Under the pieces are notes generated by a model that ran no database searches, was not told the DNA's origin, and saw only the letters and a program-made list of their open reading frames with translations. Below, piece after piece: positions 25,115 to 33,643 of a stretch of DNA of 64,000 bases; the stretch's first letter is position 1, and every line of letters begins with the position of its first letter. The translations under genes were made by a program, and so were the position numbers. Source of the DNA: Pseudarthrobacter defluvii (GTDB lineage Bacteria; Actinomycetota; Actinomycetes; Actinomycetales; Micrococcaceae); the NCBI RefSeq assembly GCF_030323865.1, contig NZ_CP066362.1:3844001-3908000 (forward strand). Direction: 5' to 3'.

Positions 25115-27448
25115 TCAGGCGGCGCAGCCCCCGTTCGCGATGGTGGGATCGATCGCGGCGATCTGCTTCTGGATGTCCGCCAGCTGCGTTTGCAGACTGG
25201 CTACGACCAGCTTCTGCGCCTCCACCGCGTCCTTGCTTGGCTTTTTCTGTGTCTGCAGGGTTCGGAGCTGGCCCTGCGCCGCGGTCAGCTGGGTGTCCAC
25301 CGCGCTCAGCTGGCTCTGCAGCGCCTTGAGGTTGGCTTCAGCGGCGCTGATCTCGCCATTGAGGCCATTGAGCTGATCCAGCAGCGGCGTCACCCGGCCC
25401 TGAAGGTCAAGGACGTTGGCTTCGGCGGTGGCGATCTGGCCATTGAGATCGTTGATGCGGGCGACCAAGTCGTCGCCCAGCTGATTGAGCGAGTTGATTT
25501 CACCGGTCTTCGTGGCGACGGCCGTGTTCGCGGCATCAAGGGTGGCCTGGAGTCCGCTGATCTGGCCCTGCAGGGTGGAAAGCTCTGTCTGCTTGTCCTG
25601 AACGGCGGTATTGGCTGCAGTGAGCGCCCCCTGCGCGACCGTCAATGCTGCATTTTTCGCGTCGAGGACCGTTTTTTGGTCCGTGATGGCCTGCTGTGCC
25701 TGCTCAACGTTTTCGGTGAGGGTTGGCAATGCGTCTTCGAGGTCCGCCACCACCTGCTGCTGGGCGGTCACCGCGCCGGCAGCGTCCTTCGCCGCCTGTT
25801 CCAGCGCCGGGAGCTGCCCCTGCAGGGTGCTGAGCTCGGACTGCTTGCCGGCAACAGCGGCGTTTGCCTGGTTCACGGCATCCTGCAGCCCGGGCACCTG
25901 CGCCTTGAGGGTGGCGATGTCGTTCTGTTTTGCCGTGACCGCTGAATTGGCTGCATCGAGCGCTGCCTGAAGCGGGGCTGCCTGCTGCTGCAGGGCGCTG
26001 CTTTCCTGCTGCTTGGCCACAAGCTGGGAGTTCAGGCTGTCCACCTGGCTCTGGAGGGTAGCCAGGTCGCCCTGAAGGCCGGAGATGGTAGCGCTCTTGT
26101 CAGCGATCTGACTGTTTACAGTTACCAGCTGGGCCGCGGCGGCGTCGCGCTGGGCCTGAAGCGTCCGTTTCTTACTGGAGTTACCGTTGATGGCGGCGAT
26201 TTGACTGTCCAAATCGGCAATCTGCGCAGTTAATGTGTTCTTCTGCGTAACCAGGGTTGCGAGGTCGGACTGGGCTTGGGTAAGGGTGGCCTGCTTCGTG
26301 GCGATCTGGCTCTTCACGCTGTCAATCTGGCTCTGGAGGTTGGCGATGTCAGTGTTCACGGCAGAGATCTTCGCGTTGTTGTCGCTGACCGCCTTTGCAG
26401 CGGCCGCCGCGTTGGTTTGAAGGGTCCGCAGGTCCGACTGGGCTGCGGTGATCTCTGCGTTCTTGGCATCGAGTGCCGCCTTGGCAGTGGAGGCTGCGGA
26501 CTGCAGGGCCGTAAGCTCCGTCTGGGCCGTCGCGATCTGATCCTTCTTGCTGCTGACAGCGGCGTCCGCGGCGGCAGCGGTTTCCTGCAGTGTGGCCAGT
26601 GCGGCTTTGGCCGCATCCACCTTGTCCTGCTGCGCCTGAAGGTCCGCGACCGCGGTGGTTCCGGCAGCTTCAAGTACCTTCAGCTGATTTTCGGCGTCAG
26701 TGACTTCCGTCTGTGCAGCGTTCACGGCATCTGCGGCCTGCTGCGCCTGAGTGGTCAGGGTGGCCAGTTGTTCCTTGGCCAGCTGGATCTGTGCATTCTT
26801 GGCAGTGACGTCTGAAGCCGCCTGGTCCGCGGCCTGCTGCAGCCGGGAAAGCTCGGTTTGGGCAGCCGCAATCGCCGTGCTGTTGGCCACCAGTTCTGCG
26901 CCGAGCTTGTCCGCCTGGTCCTTCAAGCCGGCGGAGGCGGCCTGGGCCGCGGCGAGTTCATCCTGCAGCGGCGCCAGCTGGCCCGCCACGCTTGCCTGCT
27001 GGTCCTGTAGGTCGGCGAGGGCGGCTTCCGCTGCCGTCACCTGGGAGGCCAGGCTCGTCTGCTGGGCAGTTAGCTTGTCCACCTCTGCCAGCGCTGCTGC
27101 TTCCTGGCTGTCCAGCTGCGTCTCCTGCGCTGCAAGGTCAGCCAGCGCCTTCTCCGCGTCCGCCTTCTGTGCCGCCAGTGCATCTGCCTGGGCCTGAAGG
27201 GCAGCCTTCTCCGCCTGCCGGGCAGCAATGGCGTCGGCGTTCTTCTTGGCGGCGGCCTTCAGGAGGTTCTCCTGGACGGCGCCGCGGTGCGCCAGCTGGT
27301 TGACCACGCCGTTACAGATTCCGGGGGCCGTGCCGGGGGCTGCCACCGCGGGCTGGACCAGCACCAGGCTTGTTGTGAGCAGTCCGGGCAGGACCACAGC
27401 TGCAGCCAGGCGCCGGGGTAGGGGGGATTTGGACGGGGAAGTGCGCAT
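25115..27448 (-). CDS. Large secreted coiled-coil protein, no recognised domain
   Basis: A 777-residue exported protein. Residues 1-42 are a basic, then hydrophobic signal peptide (RRLAAAVVLPGLLTTSLVLV, cleavage near AVAAPG). Mature residues open with GTAPGICNGVVNQLAHRGAV, and the chain ends with a NGGCAA tail, giving just two visible Cys near the ends. Almost everything between is continuous Ala/Gln/Leu/Lys/Asp-rich coiled coil in heptad and hendecad-like periods, with recurring segments such as KQSELSTLQGQLPALEQA and TELSTLQGQISGLQATLD. No transmembrane helix, LPXTG sorting signal or enzymatic domain. Start chosen at 27448 with AGGAG 6 nt upstream. It could be a structural or filament-forming cell-surface protein or a peptidoglycan-hydrolase regulator like NlpC-associated coiled coils, but no hydrolase is attached. 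Function unknown. Confidence 0.78.
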   Translation of the reverse strand: MRTSPSKSPLPRRLAAAVVLPGLLTTSLVLVQPAVAAPGTAPGICNGVVNQLAHRGAVQENLLKAAAKKNADAIAARQAEKAALQAQADALAAQKADAEKALADLAAQETQLDSQEAAALAEVDKLTAQQTSLASQVTAAEAALADLQDQQASVAGQLAPLQDELAAAQAASAGLKDQADKLGAELVANSTAIAAAQTELSRLQQAADQAASDVTAKNAQIQLAKEQLATLTTQAQQAADAVNAAQTEVTDAENQLKVLEAAGTTAVADLQAQQDKVDAAKAALATLQETAAAADAAVSSKKDQIATAQTELTALQSAASTAKAALDAKNAEITAAQSDLRTLQTNAAAAAKAVSDNNAKISAVNTDIANLQSQIDSVKSQIATKQATLTQAQSDLATLVTQKNTLTAQIADLDSQIAAINGNSSKKRTLQAQRDAAAAQLVTVNSQIADKSATISGLQGDLATLQSQVDSLNSQLVAKQQESSALQQQAAPLQAALDAANSAVTAKQNDIATLKAQVPGLQDAVNQANAAVAGKQSELSTLQGQLPALEQAAKDAAGAVTAQQQVVADLEDALPTLTENVEQAQQAITDQKTVLDAKNAALTVAQGALTAANTAVQDKQTELSTLQGQISGLQATLDAANTAVATKTGEINSLNQLGDDLVARINDLNGQIATAEANVLDLQGRVTPLLDQLNGLNGEISAAEANLKALQSQLSAVDTQLTAAQGQLRTLQTQKKPSKDAVEAQKLVVASLQTQLADIQKQIAAIDPTIANGGCAA

Positions 27449-27781
27449 GCGAGCTCCTGATAAGACCATTGCGGCGGACCTCTCTGGCCGCCTCACAGCC
27501 CCACCGTAATTTCCCGGGTATGGGGAGAACACGCGTAATCACCACTTGTCTTTTTTCCCCAAGTACTCGCTTTCTGCTGAATGTGTGACAAGCCCTACTT
27601 GACTGCAGGAACAGGGATCGGAGGGAAGCCCAAATGTGACCGCCGCGGTCCTCCGGTTAACCGCCGTTACTCCCTGTATCCCAGGGTTTCGAGGGCCTTT
27701 GGTTCCCCCTCCGGGGGTGCCGGATAGTTGCTGCAACGCGCACATTCCGTTGCATCTTTCGCCCCTTTCCCAGGAGGAACC
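27449..27781. other. Intergenic region between divergent coiled-coil and binding-protein genes
   Basis: 333 bp containing both promoters. I see a small symmetric GTTGCTGCAAC at about 27727-27737, a CCCCCTCCGGGGG stem just before it, and T-rich stretches near 27550, but no gene and no confident promoter hexamers. Confidence 0.5.
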
Positions 27782-28759
27782 ATGGCCTTCACAACCAAGC
27801 CGGCCGCCGTCGTGGCCCTTGCCGTCTCAGCGCTGCTGGGACTGGCTGCCTGCTCCGATCCCGGCGCCTCGGCGGCGGAAGCACCGTCGTCGTCCGCTGC
27901 CAACTCAGCCGGCAAGACCTTCAACCTCTCCCCGCAGCAGGACCGCTTCAAGGTCTCCGCCGACCCCGCCGCTGCCGCCTTGGTCCCGGAGGCGATCAAG
28001 GCCGACGGCAAGCTCACCGTGGTGACCACCGGCGGGGCGGCTCCGCTCAGCCTCTTCGCCACGGACAACAAGACCCTGATCGGCAGCGAGGTGGATATCG
28101 CCTACGCGGTGGGCGAGACGCTGGGACTGGAAGTCGAGGTCCTGCCCGTAGCGTGGGCGGACTGGCCGCTGGGCATTGAGTCATCCAAGTACGAGGCCGT
28201 GCTCTCCAACGTCACCGTCACGGAGGCGCGCAAGGAGAAGTTCGACTTCGCCACCTACCGAAACGACCTGCTGGGCTTCTACGCCAAGAGTGATTCCAGC
28301 ATCGGCGAGATCAAGGAAGCCAAGGACGTGGCCGGCAAGCGGATCATCGTGGGCTCCGGCACCAACCAGGAAGCCATCCTGGTGCGCTGGGACGAAGAGA
28401 ACAAGAAGAACGGCCTGGCGCCGGTCCAGTTCCAGTATTACGACGACGACTCCGCCTCGAGCCTGGCGCTCCAGTCAGGCCGTGCGGACCTGACGTTCGG
28501 GCCCAACGCCGCCGCCGCGTACAAGGCGGCGCAGGACGGGAAGACGAAGCAGGTGGGCACGCTGAATGGCGGCTGGCCGCTGACGGCACAGATCGCCTTC
28601 ACCACCAAGAAGGGCAACGGACTGGCAGTCGCCGCGCAAGCTGCGCTGAACCACCTGATCGACGACGGCACCTACGCCAAGATCCTGGACCGCTGGGGCC
28701 TTTCCTCCGAGGCCATCCAGAAGTCCGAACTGAACCCGGCGGGCCTGCCCAAGAAGTAG
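27782..28759 (+). CDS. ABC transporter substrate-binding lipoprotein, family 3 (polar amino acid type)
   Basis: A 325-residue lipoprotein. The signal ends in a lipobox LAAC with Cys24, followed by an Ala/Ser-rich tether. The binding domain shows SVTVTEARKEK-like features: KLTVVTTGGAAPLSLFATDN, LIGSEVDIAYAVGETLGLEV, YEAVLSNVTVTEARKEKFDF, GKRIIVGSGTNQEAILVRW and GWPLTAQIAFTTKKGNGLAV, all typical of His/Gln/Lys-binding SBP_bac_3 proteins. It is anchored outside the membrane and would hand a polar amino acid to a permease. No permease or ATPase gene is adjacent, so it is an orphan whose transporter is elsewhere. ATG 27782 follows AGGAGG. Confidence 0.9.
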   Translation: MAFTTKPAAVVALAVSALLGLAACSDPGASAAEAPSSSAANSAGKTFNLSPQQDRFKVSADPAAAALVPEAIKADGKLTVVTTGGAAPLSLFATDNKTLIGSEVDIAYAVGETLGLEVEVLPVAWADWPLGIESSKYEAVLSNVTVTEARKEKFDFATYRNDLLGFYAKSDSSIGEIKEAKDVAGKRIIVGSGTNQEAILVRWDEENKKNGLAPVQFQYYDDDSASSLALQSGRADLTFGPNAAAAYKAAQDGKTKQVGTLNGGWPLTAQIAFTTKKGNGLAVAAQAALNHLIDDGTYAKILDRWGLSSEAIQKSELNPAGLPKK

Positions 28760-28775
28760 CGGCCTGCCGACGAAG

Positions 28776-28823
28776 GAATCCCCGCCGGTCCCAGCAATCG
28801 CTGGCGCCCGGCGGGGATTCTTT
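28776..28823. terminator. Intrinsic terminator between convergent genes
   Basis: GAATCCCCGCCGG (28776-28788) pairs with CCGGCGGGGATTC (28808-28820) over 13 bp, followed by TTT on the plus strand; the loop itself contains CCAGC/GCTGG, extending the stem. Confidence 0.85.
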
Positions 28824-28827
28824 GGCT

Positions 28828-29526
28828 TTACCAGGCCGGCAGCGCGGGCACCGGACCCCCCGCTTCAATATCTTCGGCGTCACCGCGTGCCAGCCATTTC
28901 AGGAGGCCTTCCCGGTCCGACTCAATGCGCAGGCCGCCGTCACCGATGATCCACTCGTCGCGTTCCTCGGTCACCAGCGTCATCCCGGGTGCACCCTTGG
29001 CGCGCATGGCACGGACCACGGCCTCGATGGCGTTCAGCAGTGAATCGGGGTCGGCCTCTTCAATGGTCCAGGCGGTGTCCAGGTCATGATGGTGCACCAC
29101 CACCTCGGCAATCCGCAGCGCCACAATGGACGTTGCCGGCAGCTCCCGGCCACCCACCTTAACTTCCGGCGCCGCAAGCTCCCCGGTCAACCGCCGGGCT
29201 TCATCGGCAAAAGCGGCGACCGAGTCCCGCACTTCAGCCAGGAGCTCCTCCCGCGGCAGGGCCGCCAGGGCAGCGATGGCCTGCGAGCGCGCTTCGGGGG
29301 ACGCGTACAGCTGGCGTTCCTCCCCGGACGTAGCCCAGTCGATCAGCCCAACCAGTGCGCGCCCGCTGGAGGCGACGTGCGCGATGACGTGGGCGCGGGT
29401 CCACCCTTCACACAGCGAAGGAGCAGCCAGCTCTTCATCGGACAAGGAGGAGACCGTGGCAAGGAACATGTCCGTCTCCCGGCCCAGGCGGGACAGGTCT
29501 GAGTGCAGCCGTGCTGGATTGATCAT
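28828..29526 (-). CDS. Maleylpyruvate isomerase-family, mycothiol-dependent enzyme (DinB-like fold)
   Basis: A 232-residue protein. The N-terminal half is the MDMPI/DinB-like four-helix bundle: SLSDEELAAPSLCEGWTRAH with the following VIAHVASSGRAL, and HHHDLDTAW in the middle, whose His residues form the metal site. The C-terminal part (LVTEERDEWIIGDGGLRIES) is the SCP2-like MDMPI C domain. Family members use mycothiol, an actinobacterial thiol. A true maleylpyruvate isomerase would belong to gentisate degradation, but no gentisate genes are nearby, so the substrate is open. Confidence 0.85.
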   Translation of the reverse strand: MINPARLHSDLSRLGRETDMFLATVSSLSDEELAAPSLCEGWTRAHVIAHVASSGRALVGLIDWATSGEERQLYASPEARSQAIAALAALPREELLAEVRDSVAAFADEARRLTGELAAPEVKVGGRELPATSIVALRIAEVVVHHHDLDTAWTIEEADPDSLLNAIEAVVRAMRAKGAPGMTLVTEERDEWIIGDGGLRIESDREGLLKWLARGDAEDIEAGGPVPALPAW

Positions 29527-29660
29527 TCCGCCAGCCTAACCGCGGCGCCATGCCCCCGGCCACGGTTACGGGCCGCCTGGTTCATACCGTCCGCCTATGG
29601 AATAAGACGCGGTCTGCCAGCACCGGCCGGACGCCCCTGCCGCCGGGTGCATTGAGCCTG

Positions 29661-29708
29661 TTCCTGCGGGATCCATCGCAAAAACAGCCCCTTTGATACG
29701 CAGGAACG
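29661..29708. promoter_or_regulatory. Inverted repeat upstream of the AAHS transporter gene
   Basis: GTTCCTGCG (29661-29669) and CGCAGGAAC (29700-29708) form a perfect 9-bp inverted repeat with centres 39 bp apart, about four helical turns, 150 nt before the transporter ATG. The rest of the 332-bp gap (29527-29858) shows no gene. Possible looped regulator site. Confidence 0.4.
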
Positions 29709-29858
29709 GCACAATGCACCCCCGGCGCGAAACCGGGAATTCCCCTCATATGCCGTGCGTCACATTGCCTGTCACGCTGGGGTGCCGAGGCCCCCTGCGC
29801 GGATCCATCCGAATACCGCAAACGCCTCTCCACCCGCTCCCCCGAAAGGACCTGCGCC

Positions 29859-31232
29859 ATGACGCTGCCGCACCCCCAACCCACGATCTCCGGAAACCCG
29901 GGAAAGGAGACACGGACAGCCAACTGGGTGGCTTTCGTCATCTGCGCCGCCCTCCTGTTCGACGGCTACGACCTGGTGGTCTACGGCACCGTCCTTCCGG
30001 GACTGCTCGCAGACGCAGGCCAAATCGGGCACTTCGATGCTGCCACCGCCGGGCTCCTGGGGTCCTGGGCCCTCATCGGCGTACTGGTGGGGTCGCTGGC
30101 ATGCGGGGCGATCGGTGACTTCTTCGGCCGCCGCCGGCTGATGCTCGCCGGCATCGCCTGGTTCTCCCTGGGCATGTTCGCCACCGCCCTGGCCACGGAC
30201 GTCACCGCCTTCGGCGCCCTCCGGTTTGCCACCGGGCTGGGCCTGGGCGTCGTCATCGCCAGCGCCGGCGCCACCATGGCCGAGTTCGCACCCGCGGGAC
30301 GGCGGCAGTTCTACAACGCGGTCGTGTACTCCGGGGTCCCCGCGGGCGGCGTGCTGGCATCCGTCCTGGGCATCGCCTTCCTGGACAGCATCGGCTGGCG
30401 CGGCCTCTTCATCATTGGATCCCTGCCCCTTCTGGTCATCCTGCCCATTGCCTGGCGGAAGCTCCCGGAATCCCCGCGCTGGCTGCTGGCCCGGGGTCGG
30501 GAAGAGGAAGCCCTCGCCGCAGCATGGCGCACCGGGGTGCCGCTCGGCGAAGAGCAGGTGATCAGGGAGGCCGGCGCCGCTCCGCGGAAGTCCGGGTTCG
30601 CCGCCGTCTTCTCCCGCCAGTTCGCCGTGGCATCCATCCTGCTGGGCCTGATGTCCTTCTGCGGCCTCCTCCTGACCTACGGGCTCAACACCTGGCTGCC
30701 CAAGATCATGGAGGGCTACGGCTACGGCCGGACCTACGCCCTGTTCTTCCCGCTGGCCCTGAACCTCGGTGCCGTGGTGGGCGGACTGGTGGCCTCCCGG
30801 ATGGCAGACCGGAACGGACCCCAGCGGGTCATCGCTGCCACGTTTGCCCTGGCCACCCTCTCCCTGGGGCTGATGACCTTCAGCTTCCCGCTGCCGCTGC
30901 TCTTCACGTTCATCGCCACCGCAGGGGTGGGAACCCTGGGCACCCAGGTGCTGGTCTACGGTTTCCAGTCCAACTACTTCACCACCAATGCCCGTGCCGC
31001 CGGCGTCGCCTGGTGCGCCAGCGTGGGCCGGCTCGGCGGGGTCCTGGGTCCGATCATCGGCGGCTGGCTGGAAGCCGCGGGGATCGGCGGGGCAACAGCC
31101 TTCTACATTTACGGCGCGGTGGCCCTGCTCGGCGGCGCCGTCACCATCCTGGTGCCGCGCCAGCACAGGCTGGAGGAAGCCCTGCCGGTCGTTGAAGAGC
31201 CACAAGATTACGTCGAAAAACTATCTAAGTAA
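29859..31232 (+). CDS. Aromatic acid:H+ symporter, AAHS family MFS (BenK/PcaK type)
   Basis: A 457-residue MFS protein with 12 helices. Early VICAALLFDGYDLVVYGTVL contains the AAHS hallmark Asp-Gly-Tyr-Asp in helix 1, essential for substrate transport in PcaK. The loop motif A appears as GAIGDFFGRRRLMLAGI and again as ASRMADRNGPQRV. The RLPESPRWLLARG-like KLPESPRWLLAR sits before the central loop. By location at the head of catR-catB-catC it most likely imports benzoate, though 4-hydroxybenzoate or protocatechuate cannot be excluded. Only 75 bp separates it from the LysR gene, so one promoter upstream of 29859 may serve the whole set. Confidence 0.88.
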   Translation: MTLPHPQPTISGNPGKETRTANWVAFVICAALLFDGYDLVVYGTVLPGLLADAGQIGHFDAATAGLLGSWALIGVLVGSLACGAIGDFFGRRRLMLAGIAWFSLGMFATALATDVTAFGALRFATGLGLGVVIASAGATMAEFAPAGRRQFYNAVVYSGVPAGGVLASVLGIAFLDSIGWRGLFIIGSLPLLVILPIAWRKLPESPRWLLARGREEEALAAAWRTGVPLGEEQVIREAGAAPRKSGFAAVFSRQFAVASILLGLMSFCGLLLTYGLNTWLPKIMEGYGYGRTYALFFPLALNLGAVVGGLVASRMADRNGPQRVIAATFALATLSLGLMTFSFPLPLLFTFIATAGVGTLGTQVLVYGFQSNYFTTNARAAGVAWCASVGRLGGVLGPIIGGWLEAAGIGGATAFYIYGAVALLGGAVTILVPRQHRLEEALPVVEEPQDYVEKLSK

Positions 31233-31307
31233 GGCCTTTTATGGTTACTCTATGAATCAATGAGGCCACGCCGCGCCTCCTCCCGGCCCGTGGAAAGGTG
31301 GCACAGG

Positions 31308-32228
31308 ATGGAAATCCGCCAGCTGAACTACTTCATCGCGGTCGCGGAGGAGCGGCATTTCGGCCGGGCGGCAAAGCGCCTGCACATGGCGCAGCCGCCG
31401 TTGTCCCAGCAGATCCGCCAGCTCGAAGACCAGCTGGGCGTCCAGCTCCTCAACCGCACCACCCGCCGGGTGGACCTGACGGCGGCGGGCCAGCTCCTGC
31501 TGGACCGCGGCCGCCAGATCGTCAACGACGTCGAGACGCTCCGCGCAGATGTCTACCAGGTGGGCAAGGGCGCCACCGGCGTCCTCCGGGTGGGGTTCTC
31601 CGGCTCGGCAACCTACGGTGTCATGCCCCGGATCGCGCGGCTCACTAAGCAGGTCCTTCCCGGCCTGTCGTTGGCGCTGAACGGAGAGATGCTGACGCCG
31701 TCCATGGAAGCGGGGCTGCGGAACGGCACCCTGGACGCGGCACTGCTGCGTCCTCCCGTTGCCTCCGAGGAAATCGACTACCGCGTGGTCACCCAGGAGC
31801 CACTCGTCGTCGCGCTCCCCTCCTTCAGTGCCCTGGCGGTGGACCGCCCCGTGGCCATGCACGAACTGCAGGACCAGGACTTCATCGCCTACTCACCGGA
31901 GTCCGTGCTGAACCGCATCACCTCGGACCTCTGCCGCCAGGCAGGCTTCCAGCCGCGGATCACGCAAGTGGTGGGTGAGACCTCCACCATGCTGGCGTTC
32001 GTGGCCGCGGGCGGCGGCGTCGCCGTCATGCCGTCCAGTGTGCGCGCCTTCCAGCTCGACGGCGTCGCCTACCGGGAAATCGACAATGTTCCCCCGGTGG
32101 AACTCGCCGTCGCCTGGCTGCGCGGCCACCCGTCCGCACTGCTGCAAAACTTCCTGGACATCGTGGCCACGGCAACCGCTGACGCCGCCACCCCCGCTCC
32201 TGCTGATGAAAGGCTCCCGCCATCATGA
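31308..32228 (+). CDS. catR: LysR-family regulator, CatR/BenM-like
   Basis: A 306-residue LTTR starting at MEIRQLNYFIAVAEERHFGR, the textbook beginning of the CatR/CatM/BenM group, with the HTH AAKRLHMAQPPLSQQIRQLE. The effector domain contains GVLRVGFSGSATYGVMP and FVAAGGGVAVMPSSV. Relatives bind cis,cis-muconate (and benzoate in BenM) to activate cat genes. Its TGA overlaps the catB ATG in ATGA, so regulator and enzyme are translationally coupled, which is unusual because CatR is generally divergent from catB. The symbol rests on context plus the N-terminal pattern. Confidence 0.85.
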   Translation: MEIRQLNYFIAVAEERHFGRAAKRLHMAQPPLSQQIRQLEDQLGVQLLNRTTRRVDLTAAGQLLLDRGRQIVNDVETLRADVYQVGKGATGVLRVGFSGSATYGVMPRIARLTKQVLPGLSLALNGEMLTPSMEAGLRNGTLDAALLRPPVASEEIDYRVVTQEPLVVALPSFSALAVDRPVAMHELQDQDFIAYSPESVLNRITSDLCRQAGFQPRITQVVGETSTMLAFVAAGGGVAVMPSSVRAFQLDGVAYREIDNVPPVELAVAWLRGHPSALLQNFLDIVATATADAATPAPADERLPPS

Positions 32229-33325
32229 AGATCGCAGCCATCGAGGCGATCCCCTACTCGATCCCGTACCGCCACCCGCTCCATTTCGCCTCAGGCTCCG
32301 TGCACGAGGCCGACCACGTCCTGGTCCGCGTCCACACCGACGACGGCGTGGTGGGAACCGCAGACACCCCGCCCCGCCCGTACACCTACGGTGAGACGCA
32401 AAAGTCCATCGTCGCGGTCATGCAGGACGTCTTCGCCCCGCAACTGGTGGGCCTTGACGTCTTTGACCGGGAAAAGATCCAGGCCGTAATGGCACGCACC
32501 ATCCACAACCAGACAGCCAAGGGCGCCGTGGACATTGCCGTCTGGGACGTCATCGGCAAGACCCTGGGGCAGCCCGTGACCAAGCTGCTGGGCGGCTACA
32601 CCGACTCGCTGCGCGTCTCCCACATGCTCGGCTTCAAACCCGCCAAGGAACTCCTGGCCCTGGCCCTGGAATTCCGGGAAACCTACGGCATCAACACCTT
32701 CAAGCTGAAGACCGGCCGCCGCCCGCTGAACCTGGACATCGAGGCCGCCAGGGTGCTGCGGGAAGGCCTCGGCGAGGACGCCGAGCTATACATGGACGCC
32801 AACCGCGGCTGGACCGCCAACGAGGCCACCGAGGTGCTGCGCCGCACCGCCGACCTCGGCCTGCAGTTCCTTGAGGAACCGGACGACGCCCGCGAAGTCC
32901 TGGGCCGCCGCCGCCTGGTCACCAACTCCCCCATCCCCATTGCAGCGGACGAGTCCGCCGCCAACCTGGGCGAGGCGGCCCGCGAAATCCTCACCGGCGG
33001 GGCCAACCTACTGTCCGTCAAGACCGCCCGGTCCGGCTTCACCGAAGCCGGCAAGATCGTTGGCATGGCCGAGGGCATGGGCATCGACGTCTACATCGGC
33101 AACCAGATCGACACCCAGGTAGGCACCGTGGCCTCCGTGGTGTTCGGCGCAGCCTTCGCCCACACCGCCAAGCGTGCGGCGGAACTTTCCAACTACCTCG
33201 ACATGACCGATGACCTGCTGGCCCAGCCGCTGGCCATCACCGGCGGGCGGATCCACGTTCCCGAAGGCCCCGGCGCCGGCACCGACGTGGACGAGGACAA
33301 GCTCGCCCATTACCGCACCGACTGA
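32225..33325 (+). CDS. catB: Muconate cycloisomerase
   Basis: A 366-residue enolase-superfamily enzyme converting cis,cis-muconate to muconolactone. The barrel shows the paired lysines in FKLKTGRR (general base at the second Lys), metal ligands Asp in YMDANRGW, Glu in LEEPDD and Asp in AADESAAN, and the opposite Lys in LLSVKTARSG. The capping domain begins IAAIEAIPYSIPYR. It overlaps catR by 4 nt and precedes catC by 34 nt. All catalytic residues are present. Within the MLE group, chloromuconate or dipeptide activities are alternatives, but context is decisive. Confidence 0.95.
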   Translation: MKIAAIEAIPYSIPYRHPLHFASGSVHEADHVLVRVHTDDGVVGTADTPPRPYTYGETQKSIVAVMQDVFAPQLVGLDVFDREKIQAVMARTIHNQTAKGAVDIAVWDVIGKTLGQPVTKLLGGYTDSLRVSHMLGFKPAKELLALALEFRETYGINTFKLKTGRRPLNLDIEAARVLREGLGEDAELYMDANRGWTANEATEVLRRTADLGLQFLEEPDDAREVLGRRRLVTNSPIPIAADESAANLGEAAREILTGGANLLSVKTARSGFTEAGKIVGMAEGMGIDVYIGNQIDTQVGTVASVVFGAAFAHTAKRAAELSNYLDMTDDLLAQPLAITGGRIHVPEGPGAGTDVDEDKLAHYRTD

Positions 33326-33359
33326 CACCCTTCCATTCCAATTCCACCGAGAGGTCACC

Positions 33360-33638
33360 ATGAAGTATCTGGTCCATATGGACGTCAACCTGCCCGCCGG
33401 CATGCCTGCCGAAGAAGCCGCCGGAATCAAGGCAAAGGAGAAGGCCTACTCCCAGGAACTGCAGCGCTCCGGCAAATGGCCCGAGATCTGGCGGGTGGTG
33501 GGTGAATACGCCAACTACTCCGTCTTCGACGTCGAATCGAACGACGAGCTGCACGGGATCCTGCAGGGCCTTCCCCTGTTCCCGTACATGGACATCACCG
33601 TGGTGCCGCTGGCCAAGCACCCCTCGGACGTGAAGTAG
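33360..33638 (+). CDS. catC: Muconolactone delta-isomerase
   Basis: A 92-residue protein, the family's normal size, turning muconolactone into 3-oxoadipate enol-lactone. MKYLVHMDVNLPAGMPAEEA, KEKAYSQELQRSGKWPEIWR with the active-site region, and GLPLFPYMDITVVPLAKHPSD are diagnostic; the protein forms a ferredoxin-like decamer. ATG 33360 follows GAGAGG. It ends 5 bp from the stop of the convergent LAL regulator. The next enzyme (CatD/PcaL) is not in the window. Confidence 0.96.
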   Translation: MKYLVHMDVNLPAGMPAEEAAGIKAKEKAYSQELQRSGKWPEIWRVVGEYANYSVFDVESNDELHGILQGLPLFPYMDITVVPLAKHPSDVK

Positions 33639-33643
33639 CCGGC

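Noticed and set aside
28828..29526. Gentisate pathway maleylpyruvate isomerase
   Set aside because: No gentisate dioxygenase or fumarylpyruvate hydrolase nearby; called only at family level.
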